Positions 1 through 7,779 of a stretch of DNA of 64,000 nucleotides are shown in pieces. Positions within the stretch are counted from its first letter, which is position 1. Each line of letters starts with the position of its first letter. Source of the stretch: Malassezia japonica (lineage: Eukaryota; Basidiomycota; Malasseziomycetes; Malasseziales; Malasseziaceae); assembly GCF_029542785.1 (NCBI RefSeq), contig NC_083371.1, forward strand, positions 310,001 through 374,000, in the 5' to 3' direction. Made by a program: the position numbers and the translations under genes. The notes below the pieces were generated by a model. It searched no databases. It was not told where the DNA came from and was given only the letters and a program-made list of their open reading frames with translations.

Positions 1-416
1 TGCAGGCGCTCGCTGCCGAAGGCATCCACGTCTCGGAGCGTGTACCGGTGATTCCCCGCGTGTGGCAGACGCAAGCACAGGCCCCGAAGCGCGCGCGGCG
101 GCGCCCGCGGCTCCTAGGGTCGATCGGCACACGGACCAACTCGGTCGTGTCGCTGGACCGCACACGGGCTGCGCCGACGCCTCCGCGCGCATCTGTGAGC
201 CCGATGCCCGTGTCGGAGCTGAGCGACGACGACTCGGACTGGGACGACGAGGTGGACGAGCAGATGCAGCGCAGCCAGGGCGTGACGCTCATCGGCGGCA
301 GTATGACGCAGAGCACCGACCTCGAGCGATACCTACGGACAAAGGTGGAGAAAATGGGGCATATGCTTGTTGTCCCAGACACGGAGCGTGCCACGCCCGA
401 GTCTAGACACGATTAG
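1..416 (+). CDS. RIB1: GTP cyclohydrolase II, C-terminal part (cut by window edge)
   Basis: First committed step of riboflavin synthesis (GTP to 2,5-diamino-6-ribosylamino-pyrimidinone phosphate, formate and pyrophosphate). Only the last 137 codons are present; the frame is open from base 3, so there is no start here. The end matches the bacterial RibA C-terminus: a GIHVSERVPV segment (RibA: GINIVERVPL) and YLRTKVEKMGHML (RibA: YLDTKAEKMGHLL). Between them is a poorly conserved, Arg/Pro-rich and then acidic insert of about 75 residues that bacterial enzymes lack. The stop at 414-416 lies two bases from the stop of the convergent F-box gene. The family call rests on the conserved tail only; the catalytic zinc site lies outside the window. 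Confidence 0.82.
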   Translation, partial: QALAAEGIHVSERVPVIPRVWQTQAQAPKRARRRPRLLGSIGTRTNSVVSLDRTRAAPTPPRASVSPMPVSELSDDDSDWDDEVDEQMQRSQGVTLIGGSMTQSTDLERYLRTKVEKMGHMLVVPDTERATPESRHD

Positions 417-418
417 CG

Positions 419-2629
419 CTAGCTCGCTTGGTAGGCCACCCACGCATAATTCCCGATCTCGTGCCCCAGCATGCCGTAGCCGAGAAGGACTTCCATTTTG
501 TGACTGTGCCACCCGATCGTGCCGCCGACCGAGCCGTGGAGCGACGCAAGGTGCTCGAGCTCGCGCCGGCGGGGGTGCGTCTCGGGCAGGTCGCGCACGA
601 CCTGTGGCTGCACCGGCACGTCTTTGTCGCTCGCCTCCTCGTTCGCCGGCCGGGGCGCGGAGAGGGACAGCGAGCGCGAGCGCGTCTCGTGTGTGGGCGC
701 CATGCGGGGCACCTCGGGCACGACGCGCGGCGCGCGGCGGGAGAGCGAGCCGGAGCGCGCGGGCCACCGCGACGTGCTCGAGCGCCCACGCGACTCGTCG
801 CGGCGCATCGGATCCAAGCCGCGGCGCTCGGGCGAGCGTGTATCCACGTCGGCGTACCGCATTGGCGCTGGCGACGCACTCGCAAGGCGCACAGGGGGGG
901 CGGCGCTCGTGTGCATCGTGCGCCCCCGGCCCCGGTCCTGTTTCTCCTCGACCGGAATATCGACGGCACACGGGCTGGGCCCCGCGGCCGCGTCGACGAC
1001 CCAGCCGCGGCGCCCGGCGCCCCAGATCACCTTCCAGGTGCTCAGGCCGCCGCGCACCGTGTTCAGCGCCACGGCGCTCAGCTCGACGACACGCAGGTTC
1101 GTCGGCGCGCGCCACATGTCGTCGTCGGGCGCCGCGTCGTCCTGCTTGAGGCCCATCCGCCGCAGCTGCTGCGCAATCGCCAGCGCCTGGGGGCGCTGCG
1201 TGCACGGAGCAAGAAGCTCATGGTATAGGTTGACGGCGTGGATGTGCCCCGATGTGGCGTGTGCGCCACAGCTGTAGGACAGATCAAGGACTTGCACGTT
1301 CGGCGTGCGGTGCAGCAAGAGCGTCGCGACGCCGGGAAGTGAGATGCGGGGGATGGAGCCGAGGCCGAGGTCGAGGAGCGCTGGCTGGCCCGGGAAGAGA
1401 CTCAGCTCCTCGTCCGTCAGCGGGCACCCGCCGAGATCGAGGTATCGCAGCGCGCCACTGCGCATACACGGCGCCGTGCGCAGAATCGTCCGCAGATCGT
1501 CCGGGGAGAGGGGGGTGGGGAAGAGCAGCGTGCCCTGCAGCGCCAGCTCCACGAGGTTCTCGGTCGGGGGCGCAAGAAGCAGCTCGACGATGCTCTGTGA
1601 GGTCAGCGCACGGCAGCGCGACAGCGACAGGCTCTCGAGGCGGATGTGCGAGTCGGCGAGCGCCTCGAGCAGCGGCGCATCCGCCTTGGTCTGCGACAGG
1701 TCGAGGTGCGTGAGGTTTGGAAAAGCACACACAAACGACGACAGGATATCGCGGTGTAGCGACACGCCCGACAGGCCCAGGCGCTCGAGCGAGGGAAAGG
1801 TGCGGCCATGCGACCGGAGCTGCACGGACGGCGCACGCCGCCCCTCAGAGCGCCCACGCTCGGCATCCGTGCGCATATTCGAGCGCCCACGCTCGTCCTC
1901 GCTGTCCTCCTCCTCGGCCAGGTCGTAAATCGCGCGCCGGCCGCGTGTCGAGACGGCGAGATGCTTCTCGACAAAGTCATACATGGCCTCGACAAAGCGC
2001 GGCGAGACACAGCCACAGAGATCGAGGCTCTGTAGCGCATTGTGCGTCACGCCGCGCGAGCCACGCTCGATACTCACGCCACGCAGGCGCCCAGGCCGCG
2101 AGCGCGCACCGCCCCGCAGCAGGAGCGACTCGAGGACGGCGAGGGACAGGGCGCTGTCCATAGTCGCGCTGGAGCCGAACGCCACGAGTCCGCTCGCCGC
2201 CTCGATCATCGACTCGAGGCGCTCGGGCGTGACAAAACGGCGCTCGGAGCTCTCGCCGACGGTGCGCCGCAGGCCCAGCGCACGAAAAGTTGCAAAGTCC
2301 AGCAGGCGGATGGCTGATAACGCGCTCATGGCGCGGTTCCGCTCCGCCTCTTCAAATAGATACATGAAACGGTACGGCAGTGTAATCTGTACACGCCTGA
2401 ACAGAAGCGGCTGCGAGTACTCGTGAAATGCGCGGTTGACCAGGCACAGCGAATAGAGGTCCCGCCGGGTTTCTTCCACCGACGTCGACGCCGCCTGCCC
2501 GTTAAAGGCCGCAGACGGCAGCCCTTCAGGATCCAGCGTACGCAGCGTACATAGAGGCACACAGCCTAGGTACACCAACTCACACACACGCTGCACGATC
2601 TCGGCAGGGAGGGCCGTCCCTGGGAGCAT
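419..2629 (-). CDS. F-box/leucine-rich-repeat-like protein
   Basis: A single 736-codon frame with an ATG at 2629. The N-terminus (LPAEIVQRVCELVYLG) looks like an F-box, and the middle holds irregular leucine-rich repeats (for example LTHLDLSQT and LESLSLSRC, around residues 290-450). These are broken by a charged Ser/Arg/Glu-rich insert near residues 235-270. The last third is Arg/Ser-rich and ends in an aromatic tail (GNYAWVAYQAS). In this class the F-box binds Skp1 and the repeats bind the substrate of an SCF ubiquitin ligase; that role is inferred from architecture only and I do not recognise the specific orthologue. It shares a 56-bp divergent promoter with NUS1 and converges on RIB1. Confidence 0.6.
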   Translation of the reverse strand: MLPGTALPAEIVQRVCELVYLGCVPLCTLRTLDPEGLPSAAFNGQAASTSVEETRRDLYSLCLVNRAFHEYSQPLLFRRVQITLPYRFMYLFEEAERNRAMSALSAIRLLDFATFRALGLRRTVGESSERRFVTPERLESMIEAASGLVAFGSSATMDSALSLAVLESLLLRGGARSRPGRLRGVSIERGSRGVTHNALQSLDLCGCVSPRFVEAMYDFVEKHLAVSTRGRRAIYDLAEEEDSEDERGRSNMRTDAERGRSEGRRAPSVQLRSHGRTFPSLERLGLSGVSLHRDILSSFVCAFPNLTHLDLSQTKADAPLLEALADSHIRLESLSLSRCRALTSQSIVELLLAPPTENLVELALQGTLLFPTPLSPDDLRTILRTAPCMRSGALRYLDLGGCPLTDEELSLFPGQPALLDLGLGSIPRISLPGVATLLLHRTPNVQVLDLSYSCGAHATSGHIHAVNLYHELLAPCTQRPQALAIAQQLRRMGLKQDDAAPDDDMWRAPTNLRVVELSAVALNTVRGGLSTWKVIWGAGRRGWVVDAAAGPSPCAVDIPVEEKQDRGRGRTMHTSAAPPVRLASASPAPMRYADVDTRSPERRGLDPMRRDESRGRSSTSRWPARSGSLSRRAPRVVPEVPRMAPTHETRSRSLSLSAPRPANEEASDKDVPVQPQVVRDLPETHPRRRELEHLASLHGSVGGTIGWHSHKMEVLLGYGMLGHEIGNYAWVAYQAS

Positions 2630-2648
2630 CGTCGCAAGGTGTGGGGTT

Positions 2649-2661
2649 CCCGATCATCGGG
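2649..2661. promoter_or_regulatory. Inverted repeat CCCGATCATCGGG in the divergent F-box/NUS1 promoter
   Basis: A 13-bp inverted repeat (CCCGAT, one base, ATCGGG) in the 56-bp gap between the two start codons. It contains CCG-N5-CGG, a layout used by Zn2Cys6 fungal regulators. The flanked 16-mer TTCCCGATCATCGGGG recurs exactly before ABC transporter copy 1 (20001-20013). Function is inference only. Confidence 0.3.
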
Positions 2662-2685
2662 GCCGGCGCAGCAGGTTCCTTCTCC

Positions 2686-3595
2686 ATGGTGCGGCCGCCG
2701 CCCAGCCGCGCTGCGAGCGCGGTGTTCTCCGTGCTGCTGCTGCTGCTGCACGTTGCGTACGGGATATACAGTGCAATCGTCGATGCGATACAGGCGCTGC
2801 CGTTTGTGCTCGCCGCCGCAGACGACACGCCGCTGCCGAGCGACATCCAGGGCGTGCGTGTGCCGCAGCACCTCGCGGTCGTCTTTCCCCTTGCACCGTC
2901 CAAGGCGAGTGCGTACATTGCGCTTGCGCGACATCGGACGGAGCAGCAGAGAATCCGTGTGCAGGACGCGCTGCACGATGTCTTTCGCCTGGCCGCCTGG
3001 TGCGCCGTGCTGGGCACAGCCGAGCTCTCGGTCTATGACCGCGACGCGCTGCTCTGGAGCGCGCTCGCAAAAAGCCGCACGGCGCTCGATGGGCTGCCGG
3101 ATGATGTTGGGAATGTAGCGACCGAGGCGTGCATCCACGTCGACGTGCACCTCGGCCAGGGGGGGGCCGTGCCGCCCTTTTCTCTGTACATTGCCGTGTC
3201 CGACGAGGCGTGTGCCGCGTACCGCCAGCAGGGCCTGACGCTTCCCCTGCGCGTGCGCCTAAATGTGCTGAGCGCGCGCGATGACAAGCCGCCGCTGGTG
3301 CTGGCCGCCAACCAACTCACAAAAGACGCAGACGTCGCTACGCTGCGTGCTGCGGTGATGCAGCACAGCGTGCTGACGAGCGACCCCGACCTGGTGGTGA
3401 TCTGCGGCCGTGGCGCGCGTCCCATCCAGCTGTACGGCTTCCCGTGCTGGGCGATCCGCATCGCGGACCTTCGGTACGTCGCGCGACTAACGCAGCACGC
3501 TGCCTTCCTGGACATGGCTCGGCCGCTGGACCGCCGCCCAGTTCCTTGATACCCTTCGGCGCTATGCACTCTCCGAGCAGCGATACGGTGCATGA
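2686..3595 (+). CDS. NUS1: NUS1-type subunit of cis-prenyltransferase (dehydrodolichyl diphosphate synthase complex)
   Basis: Partner subunit of the ER enzyme that makes the dolichol backbone; related to human NgBR. Exons 2686-3473 and 3496-3595 give 295 aa. A hydrophobic stretch at residues 11-31 is the membrane anchor. The cis-prenyltransferase fold follows, with ELSVYDRDA, PDLVVICG and LYGFPCWAIRIADL. The 22-nt intron (3474-3495) begins GTACGT and ends CTAACGCAG. Without splicing, the frame runs into an unrelated tail at 3549. With splicing it ends in QFLDTLRRYALSEQRYGA, which supplies the RxG motif (RYG, 292-294) characteristic of the NgBR/Nus1 subunit. The start is the first ATG; the codon at 2641 is GTG. 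It converges on the hydrolase gene with 10 bp between stops. Confidence 0.88.
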
Positions 3596-3605
3596 TATAG
3601 ACAAT

Positions 3606-4901
3606 CTATTCGCGATGGGCCGGCGCACGTCCGCTCAGCTTTGTAGGAAGCATGATCGGGAGGAGGTCCGCGTTCTTGTCAAAGAGGTGGTTGTGGCCAC
3701 CCTCGTCCAGGCGCATGTAGGTCATCACCGCGTTGCGCGGTAGGACCGCACGCGCGCCCGGCAGCAGGCCTCGCGACTCGGGCAGGCGCGCGGAGCGGTG
3801 CAGGACCGACTGCACAAAGCCGACATCGGGCACGTTGGACGCCCACACGTGGTACGCAGACGTCTTGGTCATCGCCTCGAATGCAGTCTCGACGCCGGCG
3901 TAGAGGTCGTCGCCGTGGTACACCGGAATCACCTCGTCGTTCTTGGCGTGCATCAGGAGAATCGTCGGGGGCGTCATGCCGCCTTCGGTGCGATGGCCCC
4001 GAAGGATCTCGGCAAGCGCCTCCTCCGTGTTGAAGCTGTAGTGCAAGAACTTCTCGATGACCTGCTCGCGGAATGGGAAGTACTCGAGCCAGCCAAGCAT
4101 CGGCACGACGCCGCCCATGCGGAACTCGATGACCATCGGGCGGATGGCCTTGAAGGCGGCGAGGAGGATGAGCGCGTCAAGCTGGATGCCGTCGCGGTAC
4201 AGGCGCAGCGCGGTCTGTGCCGCAATACCCGTGCCGAGACTCTGGCCCATGATCGCGAGCGACTGGCGGCGGCCGGTCTCGGGGTCGAGTGACCTTTCCC
4301 GCACGTACTGCACCGCGCTGTACGCGTCGTTGACCACGCCTTCCTCCGTCGGGAAGCTCTCCGAGTCGCCAAAGCCACGGTAGTCGATGGCAATCACGTT
4401 GGCGTTCTGCACCTTGGACAGGTGCTTGTACGTGCGCACGCGGAACGTCGCCGCGCGGTTCATCGCATTCCCATGCAGATACACAAACGTAGGGTACTCG
4501 CGCAGCGCGCGCTCGTACACCTCCTCCGGCAGGTCGGGGTTCTCGGGGTCGATCGACTTGGATACCTCCTCGTAGAGCGAGTCGGGCAGGTGGTGCCACA
4601 TGCCGATTTTCACGCCGTCCGACGTGGTAATGTGCATGTTGCGCGCCTGGGCCGCTGCGTCAGTCTCCCCACGTACGCTCAATTCCATGCTGGTGCGGCT
4701 CGGAGAAGCGCGGCCATATGGGGAACGGGATCTTGTGCAGGAACAGGTAGCTGCGTCAGCCGTACGACATACTGCCGCTGGAGCTCAGGGATACCCAGCA
4801 CAAACATAAACGCAATGTACGCGCCGCATGCGGCGAGCGCCTGAATAAGTCACACTACGTACGTAGACGTGCATCCGCACCACTGTCGACCAGGTCACCA
4901 T
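3606..4901 (-). CDS. ABHD12-like membrane alpha/beta hydrolase
   Basis: Serine hydrolase of the ABHD12 (lysophospholipase / BEM46-like) group, probably on an endomembrane. Exons, in transcription order: 4863-4901, 4773-4840, 4677-4750 and 3606-4654; 409 aa. The three introns (4841-4862, 4751-4772, 4655-4676) are each 22 nt. Splicing builds an N-terminal membrane segment (ALAACGAYIAFMFVLGIPEL) and the family-typical run IPFPIWPRFSEPHQHGIEPA leading to ARNMHITTSDGVKIGMWHHL. Visible catalytic features are the oxyanion region VYLHGNAMN, the nucleophile elbow GQSLG (Ser about 199), the acid in HAKNDEVIP and the histidine in DEGGHNHLF. The start is only 19 bp from the stop of the upstream same-strand gene. 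Confidence 0.85.
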
Positions 4902-4914
4902 GGTTTTAAGAATC

Positions 4915-4920
4915 CACGTG
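4915..4920. promoter_or_regulatory. CACGTG box next to the ABHD12-like start
   Basis: A CACGTG hexamer fills most of the 19-bp gap between the Phe-tRNA synthetase stop and the ABHD12-like ATG. It is 14 bp from the start, so it may lie inside the transcript; regulatory meaning is uncertain. Confidence 0.2.
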
Positions 4921-6273
4921 CTACCGAATCTCCAGCGCGTAGCGCGTGTGGAGGCGCTCGAGGACGTCGGCGTGGAGCGCATTCACGTGCTCGTTCTCCA
5001 GGTTGCGGTCCATGCTCCGGTAGTTTACGCGGTAGCACCGGCTCTCGCGCTTGGTCTTGGGGTGGGTAAAGTTGTCGATGCATGCGACGTCCTCGACAAG
5101 GTCGCCGGCGACGTCGCGCACCGTCTCGAACAGGTCGTTCTCGTGGAACTGCGCAGGGACCCAGAACGAAATGTCCTTGTAGCACGGGGGGTATTTCGAG
5201 TAGGGCTTGAACGTCATAAGCGTGCCGCTTGCGTTTGCAAATTGGTTCAGGAAGCGCTTGTCTTCCGACCAAAACAGGCGGATATCCGGGATGGAAAAGA
5301 GGACCATGGCGATGCGCTCGAGACCCAGGCCAAACGCCCAGCCCATCTTGTCCGGCACGCCGGCCTGGTTCAGGATCGGCTGCTGCACCACGCCGCAGCC
5401 CAGGATCTCGAGCCAGCGGCCGCGGAACCATACTTCGACTTCGTAGCTCGGCGAGGTAAAGGGGAAAAAGGCGGGGATCCAGCGCACCTTGAGCGGCTCG
5501 TCGCTGTCCGACTCGTGCGCCCAGCGGGGCTGAAAGAGGCCGTAGACGAGCGTGTTGAGCGTCGCCTTGAGGTGGCGCACGGCGAGCTTTGCCGCTTCCG
5601 GAGACTCGGACGCGTGCACGGCTTGCCAGCCGCCGGCCTCGTCGAGCGACACCTCGTCGCTGATCTCCATCTGCGACGCGGCAAGCTGCGCCTCCATCGC
5701 TTCGCACTCCCGCTCGACCTCGCCGCCGGGGGCGTATGCATCCTTCGTCCAGACGCTCGCGCCTTCCATCTGGTGAAAGACGGGGTAGTGCGACGAGTCG
5801 ATCTCGTCGCGGCGGAACACGTCAGCGGTCAGCAGCCAGCGCGCGTTGCCTTCACGGAATGTGCCGATCTGGTGCGCGGACGTGTGCGTACGCAGACACG
5901 TGTCCTTGTTCACAAAGTACGTGTCGGACGGCTGGCGGCCGGGGTGGTCTTTGGGAAAGCCCAGCTCGTCAAAGTTGAGCTCCATCGAGACGACAGGCGA
6001 CGGCGCACGGATTGGTGTGTAGTTGTCGCCCATGATACGCTGGATCTCGTTGCGCAGCAGCATCAACGGCTGGCTCGCTTGGTAGGGCAGCTGCGGCGCC
6101 GGATGGACGCGGCGCAAGATCGACGCGGGGATGTTGGTCGTCTCGTCCGTCTTGTACTCGATCCCATTCAGCATCAAGGGGGGGGTGAATACTGGCGTCG
6201 CATGCAGCGCGCGGCACACGCTCGGGCGCGCAGCGGCACAGACCCGCGCACGCACCACGCCGAGAAAGGACAT
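4921..6273 (-). CDS. MSF1: Mitochondrial phenylalanyl-tRNA synthetase
   Basis: Monomeric class II synthetase charging mitochondrial tRNA-Phe. One 450-aa frame. I start at the ATG at 6273, because the upstream in-frame initiator at 6381 is GTG. The N-terminus (MSFLGVVRARVCAAARPSV) is Arg-rich without acidic residues, a good matrix-targeting presequence. Class II features follow: the motif-2 region RWLLTADVFRRDEIDSSHYP with FHQMEG, VRWIPAFFPFTSPSYEVEV, the glycine-rich ILGCGVV and motif 3 GWAFGLGLERIAMVLF. The C-terminal anticodon-binding domain includes FWSEDKRFLNQF and RVNYRSMDRNL. An acidic insert near residues 190-220 separates the halves of the catalytic core. It shares a 48-bp divergent promoter with the gene at 6322. 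Confidence 0.9.
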   Translation of the reverse strand: MSFLGVVRARVCAAARPSVCRALHATPVFTPPLMLNGIEYKTDETTNIPASILRRVHPAPQLPYQASQPLMLLRNEIQRIMGDNYTPIRAPSPVVSMELNFDELGFPKDHPGRQPSDTYFVNKDTCLRTHTSAHQIGTFREGNARWLLTADVFRRDEIDSSHYPVFHQMEGASVWTKDAYAPGGEVERECEAMEAQLAASQMEISDEVSLDEAGGWQAVHASESPEAAKLAVRHLKATLNTLVYGLFQPRWAHESDSDEPLKVRWIPAFFPFTSPSYEVEVWFRGRWLEILGCGVVQQPILNQAGVPDKMGWAFGLGLERIAMVLFSIPDIRLFWSEDKRFLNQFANASGTLMTFKPYSKYPPCYKDISFWVPAQFHENDLFETVRDVAGDLVEDVACIDNFTHPKTKRESRCYRVNYRSMDRNLENEHVNALHADVLERLHTRYALEIR

Positions 6274-6321
6274 GGTCAAGAAATGGAGGTGTGTGCGTGA
6301 CACGTGGAGGTGCGCTTCCTC

Positions 6322-7314
6322 ATGGCCGACGAGCCGTACAGCGCGACGAGCGCGGCGGCGACCGACGCGGGCGCCCCGCACCCCGCGACCGAGGTCGAGG
6401 TGATGACGCAGCGCATCGAGGACCAGGTCACGAACCTCGTAGGAAGCTTTTCGGCGTGGTGGGGCGGCGTGAACCGCCAGTCGCAGACGGCACTCCAGGA
6501 CGCACGTACCTACATTGAGAAACAGGGCGGCGTGCTTGCTACTGCAAAGCAGAGCATTGCGCAGCTCGAGGCGTCTATGGAGAAGGCGAGCCAGGATGCG
6601 CGCGCAAAGGGGCGGGACGGTGCACCGCCGGCCGACGACGGCGAGCCGTTCGAGCTGCCGGACGACGAGGCGCCCAAGGACAAGGGCAAGGGCGTCGAGC
6701 GCGACGCGCCCGCAGCCGAGACCGAAGCACAGACACTTGCTTCGCTAGGCACGAGCGCGTGGACGTCGCTCCAGCGACTTGCGCACCTTCCTCAGGTCGC
6801 ACACGTCCAAGAGCAGCTCTCCCACGCCCTGCACACCGCCGAGGGGCAAACCGGACCGACGCTCCAGCGCGCGATGCACGACGCCGAGGCACTCATGACC
6901 AAGTACATGCACGACGGCGAGGCACTCGCACGCGACGTCGGCAAGGACTTACGTGGACTTATGGACGACATTGTCAAGATTGTGCCACCCGAAGAGGCGG
7001 AGCGCGTCGCGGCTGACACACCCCAATCCGTTCCGCAGGAGAGGGCAGAGGAGGCCAAGACCGACGTACCGCACGCGCTGGGCGACGCCGACGACTTTGC
7101 GTGGGACGACGACGAGGAGCCCGAAGCGGTGCAGCCGGCCGATCCTCAGGCGGCGCAGCCTGCGGGCGCCGCCGCGCCTGCCGCGCCGCCGGCTGAACCC
7201 ACGGTGGCTGCCGCCGCCCCTGTGCCGCACCCCGCGCCTGCCCCGAGCACGGCGCCGGCCCCGAGCACGGCTGCGCCCCAGACCGAGCACGACTCCGACT
7301 CGGACTGGGAATAG
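6322..7314 (+). CDS. Conserved-looking acidic fungal protein of unknown function
   Basis: 330 aa from the ATG at 6322 (the codon at 6304 is GTG). I do not recognise a catalytic domain. The N-terminal third has an amphipathic segment with a WW pair (SFSAWWGGVNRQSQTALQDA) followed by predicted helix. A second helical region (about 140-220) contains repeated heptad-like Leu/Ala positions. The last third is disordered: Asp/Glu-rich (DDFAWDDDEEPE), then Ala/Pro repeats, ending DSDSDWE. The WW-containing amphipathic start and the acidic W-containing end faintly recall BSD-domain proteins, but I see no BSD core. No signal peptide or membrane segment. Confidence 0.5.
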   Translation: MADEPYSATSAAATDAGAPHPATEVEVMTQRIEDQVTNLVGSFSAWWGGVNRQSQTALQDARTYIEKQGGVLATAKQSIAQLEASMEKASQDARAKGRDGAPPADDGEPFELPDDEAPKDKGKGVERDAPAAETEAQTLASLGTSAWTSLQRLAHLPQVAHVQEQLSHALHTAEGQTGPTLQRAMHDAEALMTKYMHDGEALARDVGKDLRGLMDDIVKIVPPEEAERVAADTPQSVPQERAEEAKTDVPHALGDADDFAWDDDEEPEAVQPADPQAAQPAGAAAPAAPPAEPTVAAAAPVPHPAPAPSTAPAPSTAAPQTEHDSDSDWE

Positions 7315-7355
7315 TACATACATCCCTTCCATAATTCCCAATTGCACAGACCATC

Positions 7356-7778
7356 ATGGACGGCGTCAGTGCGGAGCAGTTCCACGGTGCGTAGCGCGGC
7401 TCATGTAGCGCTCGTCTATGACTTGGTGCGCGAAATACCCTGCGGGAAGGTGACGACCTACGGTATGCTACGCTACTTACCCAGGCACAATAGCACAGCT
7501 CGCGGGCTTCCCACGGCGTACGTCGTGCTCCTGACGCAGATTCGCGCATGGTCGGCGCGGCGCTGAAATATGTCCAGGACGAGACGCTCCCATGGCAGCG
7601 TGTCGTCGGCTCCGGGGGCATTATATCCGAGCGTGGCGACGGCGGCGCGGGCGCTGCACGCCAAGCCGACGCGCTGCGGGCAGAAGGTGTCGAAGTCGTC
7701 CCCACGCGCGGCGACCGCGGCAAATGGCGCGTGGAAAACTTCATGGCCCATGCCTGGGACGGAAAGGTATCTACATAG
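7356..7778 (+). CDS. ATL1: Alkyltransferase-like protein (ATL), DNA-lesion recognition without methyltransfer
   Basis: ATL proteins bind O6-alkylguanine and flag it for nucleotide excision repair. Four exons (7356-7386, 7409-7462, 7485-7517, 7540-7778) joined across three 22-nt introns give 118 aa. Splicing restores the DNA-binding fold of the O6-methylguanine methyltransferase family: EIPCGKVTTYGTIAQLAGFP, the arginine-finger region RHSRMVGAAL, then PWQRV where active transferases have PCHRV. Trp58 thus replaces the alkyl-accepting cysteine, as in S. pombe Atl1. A GIISERGDGG loop and a basic C-terminus follow. Every exon junction falls inside a conserved motif, which makes this a very clean test of the short-intron model. 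Its stop is one base from the DOT1 stop. Confidence 0.9.
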
Positions 7779-7779
7779 T

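Noticed and set aside
2641..2685. N-terminal extension of NUS1 from 2641
   Set aside because: It would start with GTG; the first ATG is at 2686, directly before the membrane anchor. Similar GTG/TTG extensions were dropped for the genes at 6273, 6322, 28446, 33500, 44304 and 57119.
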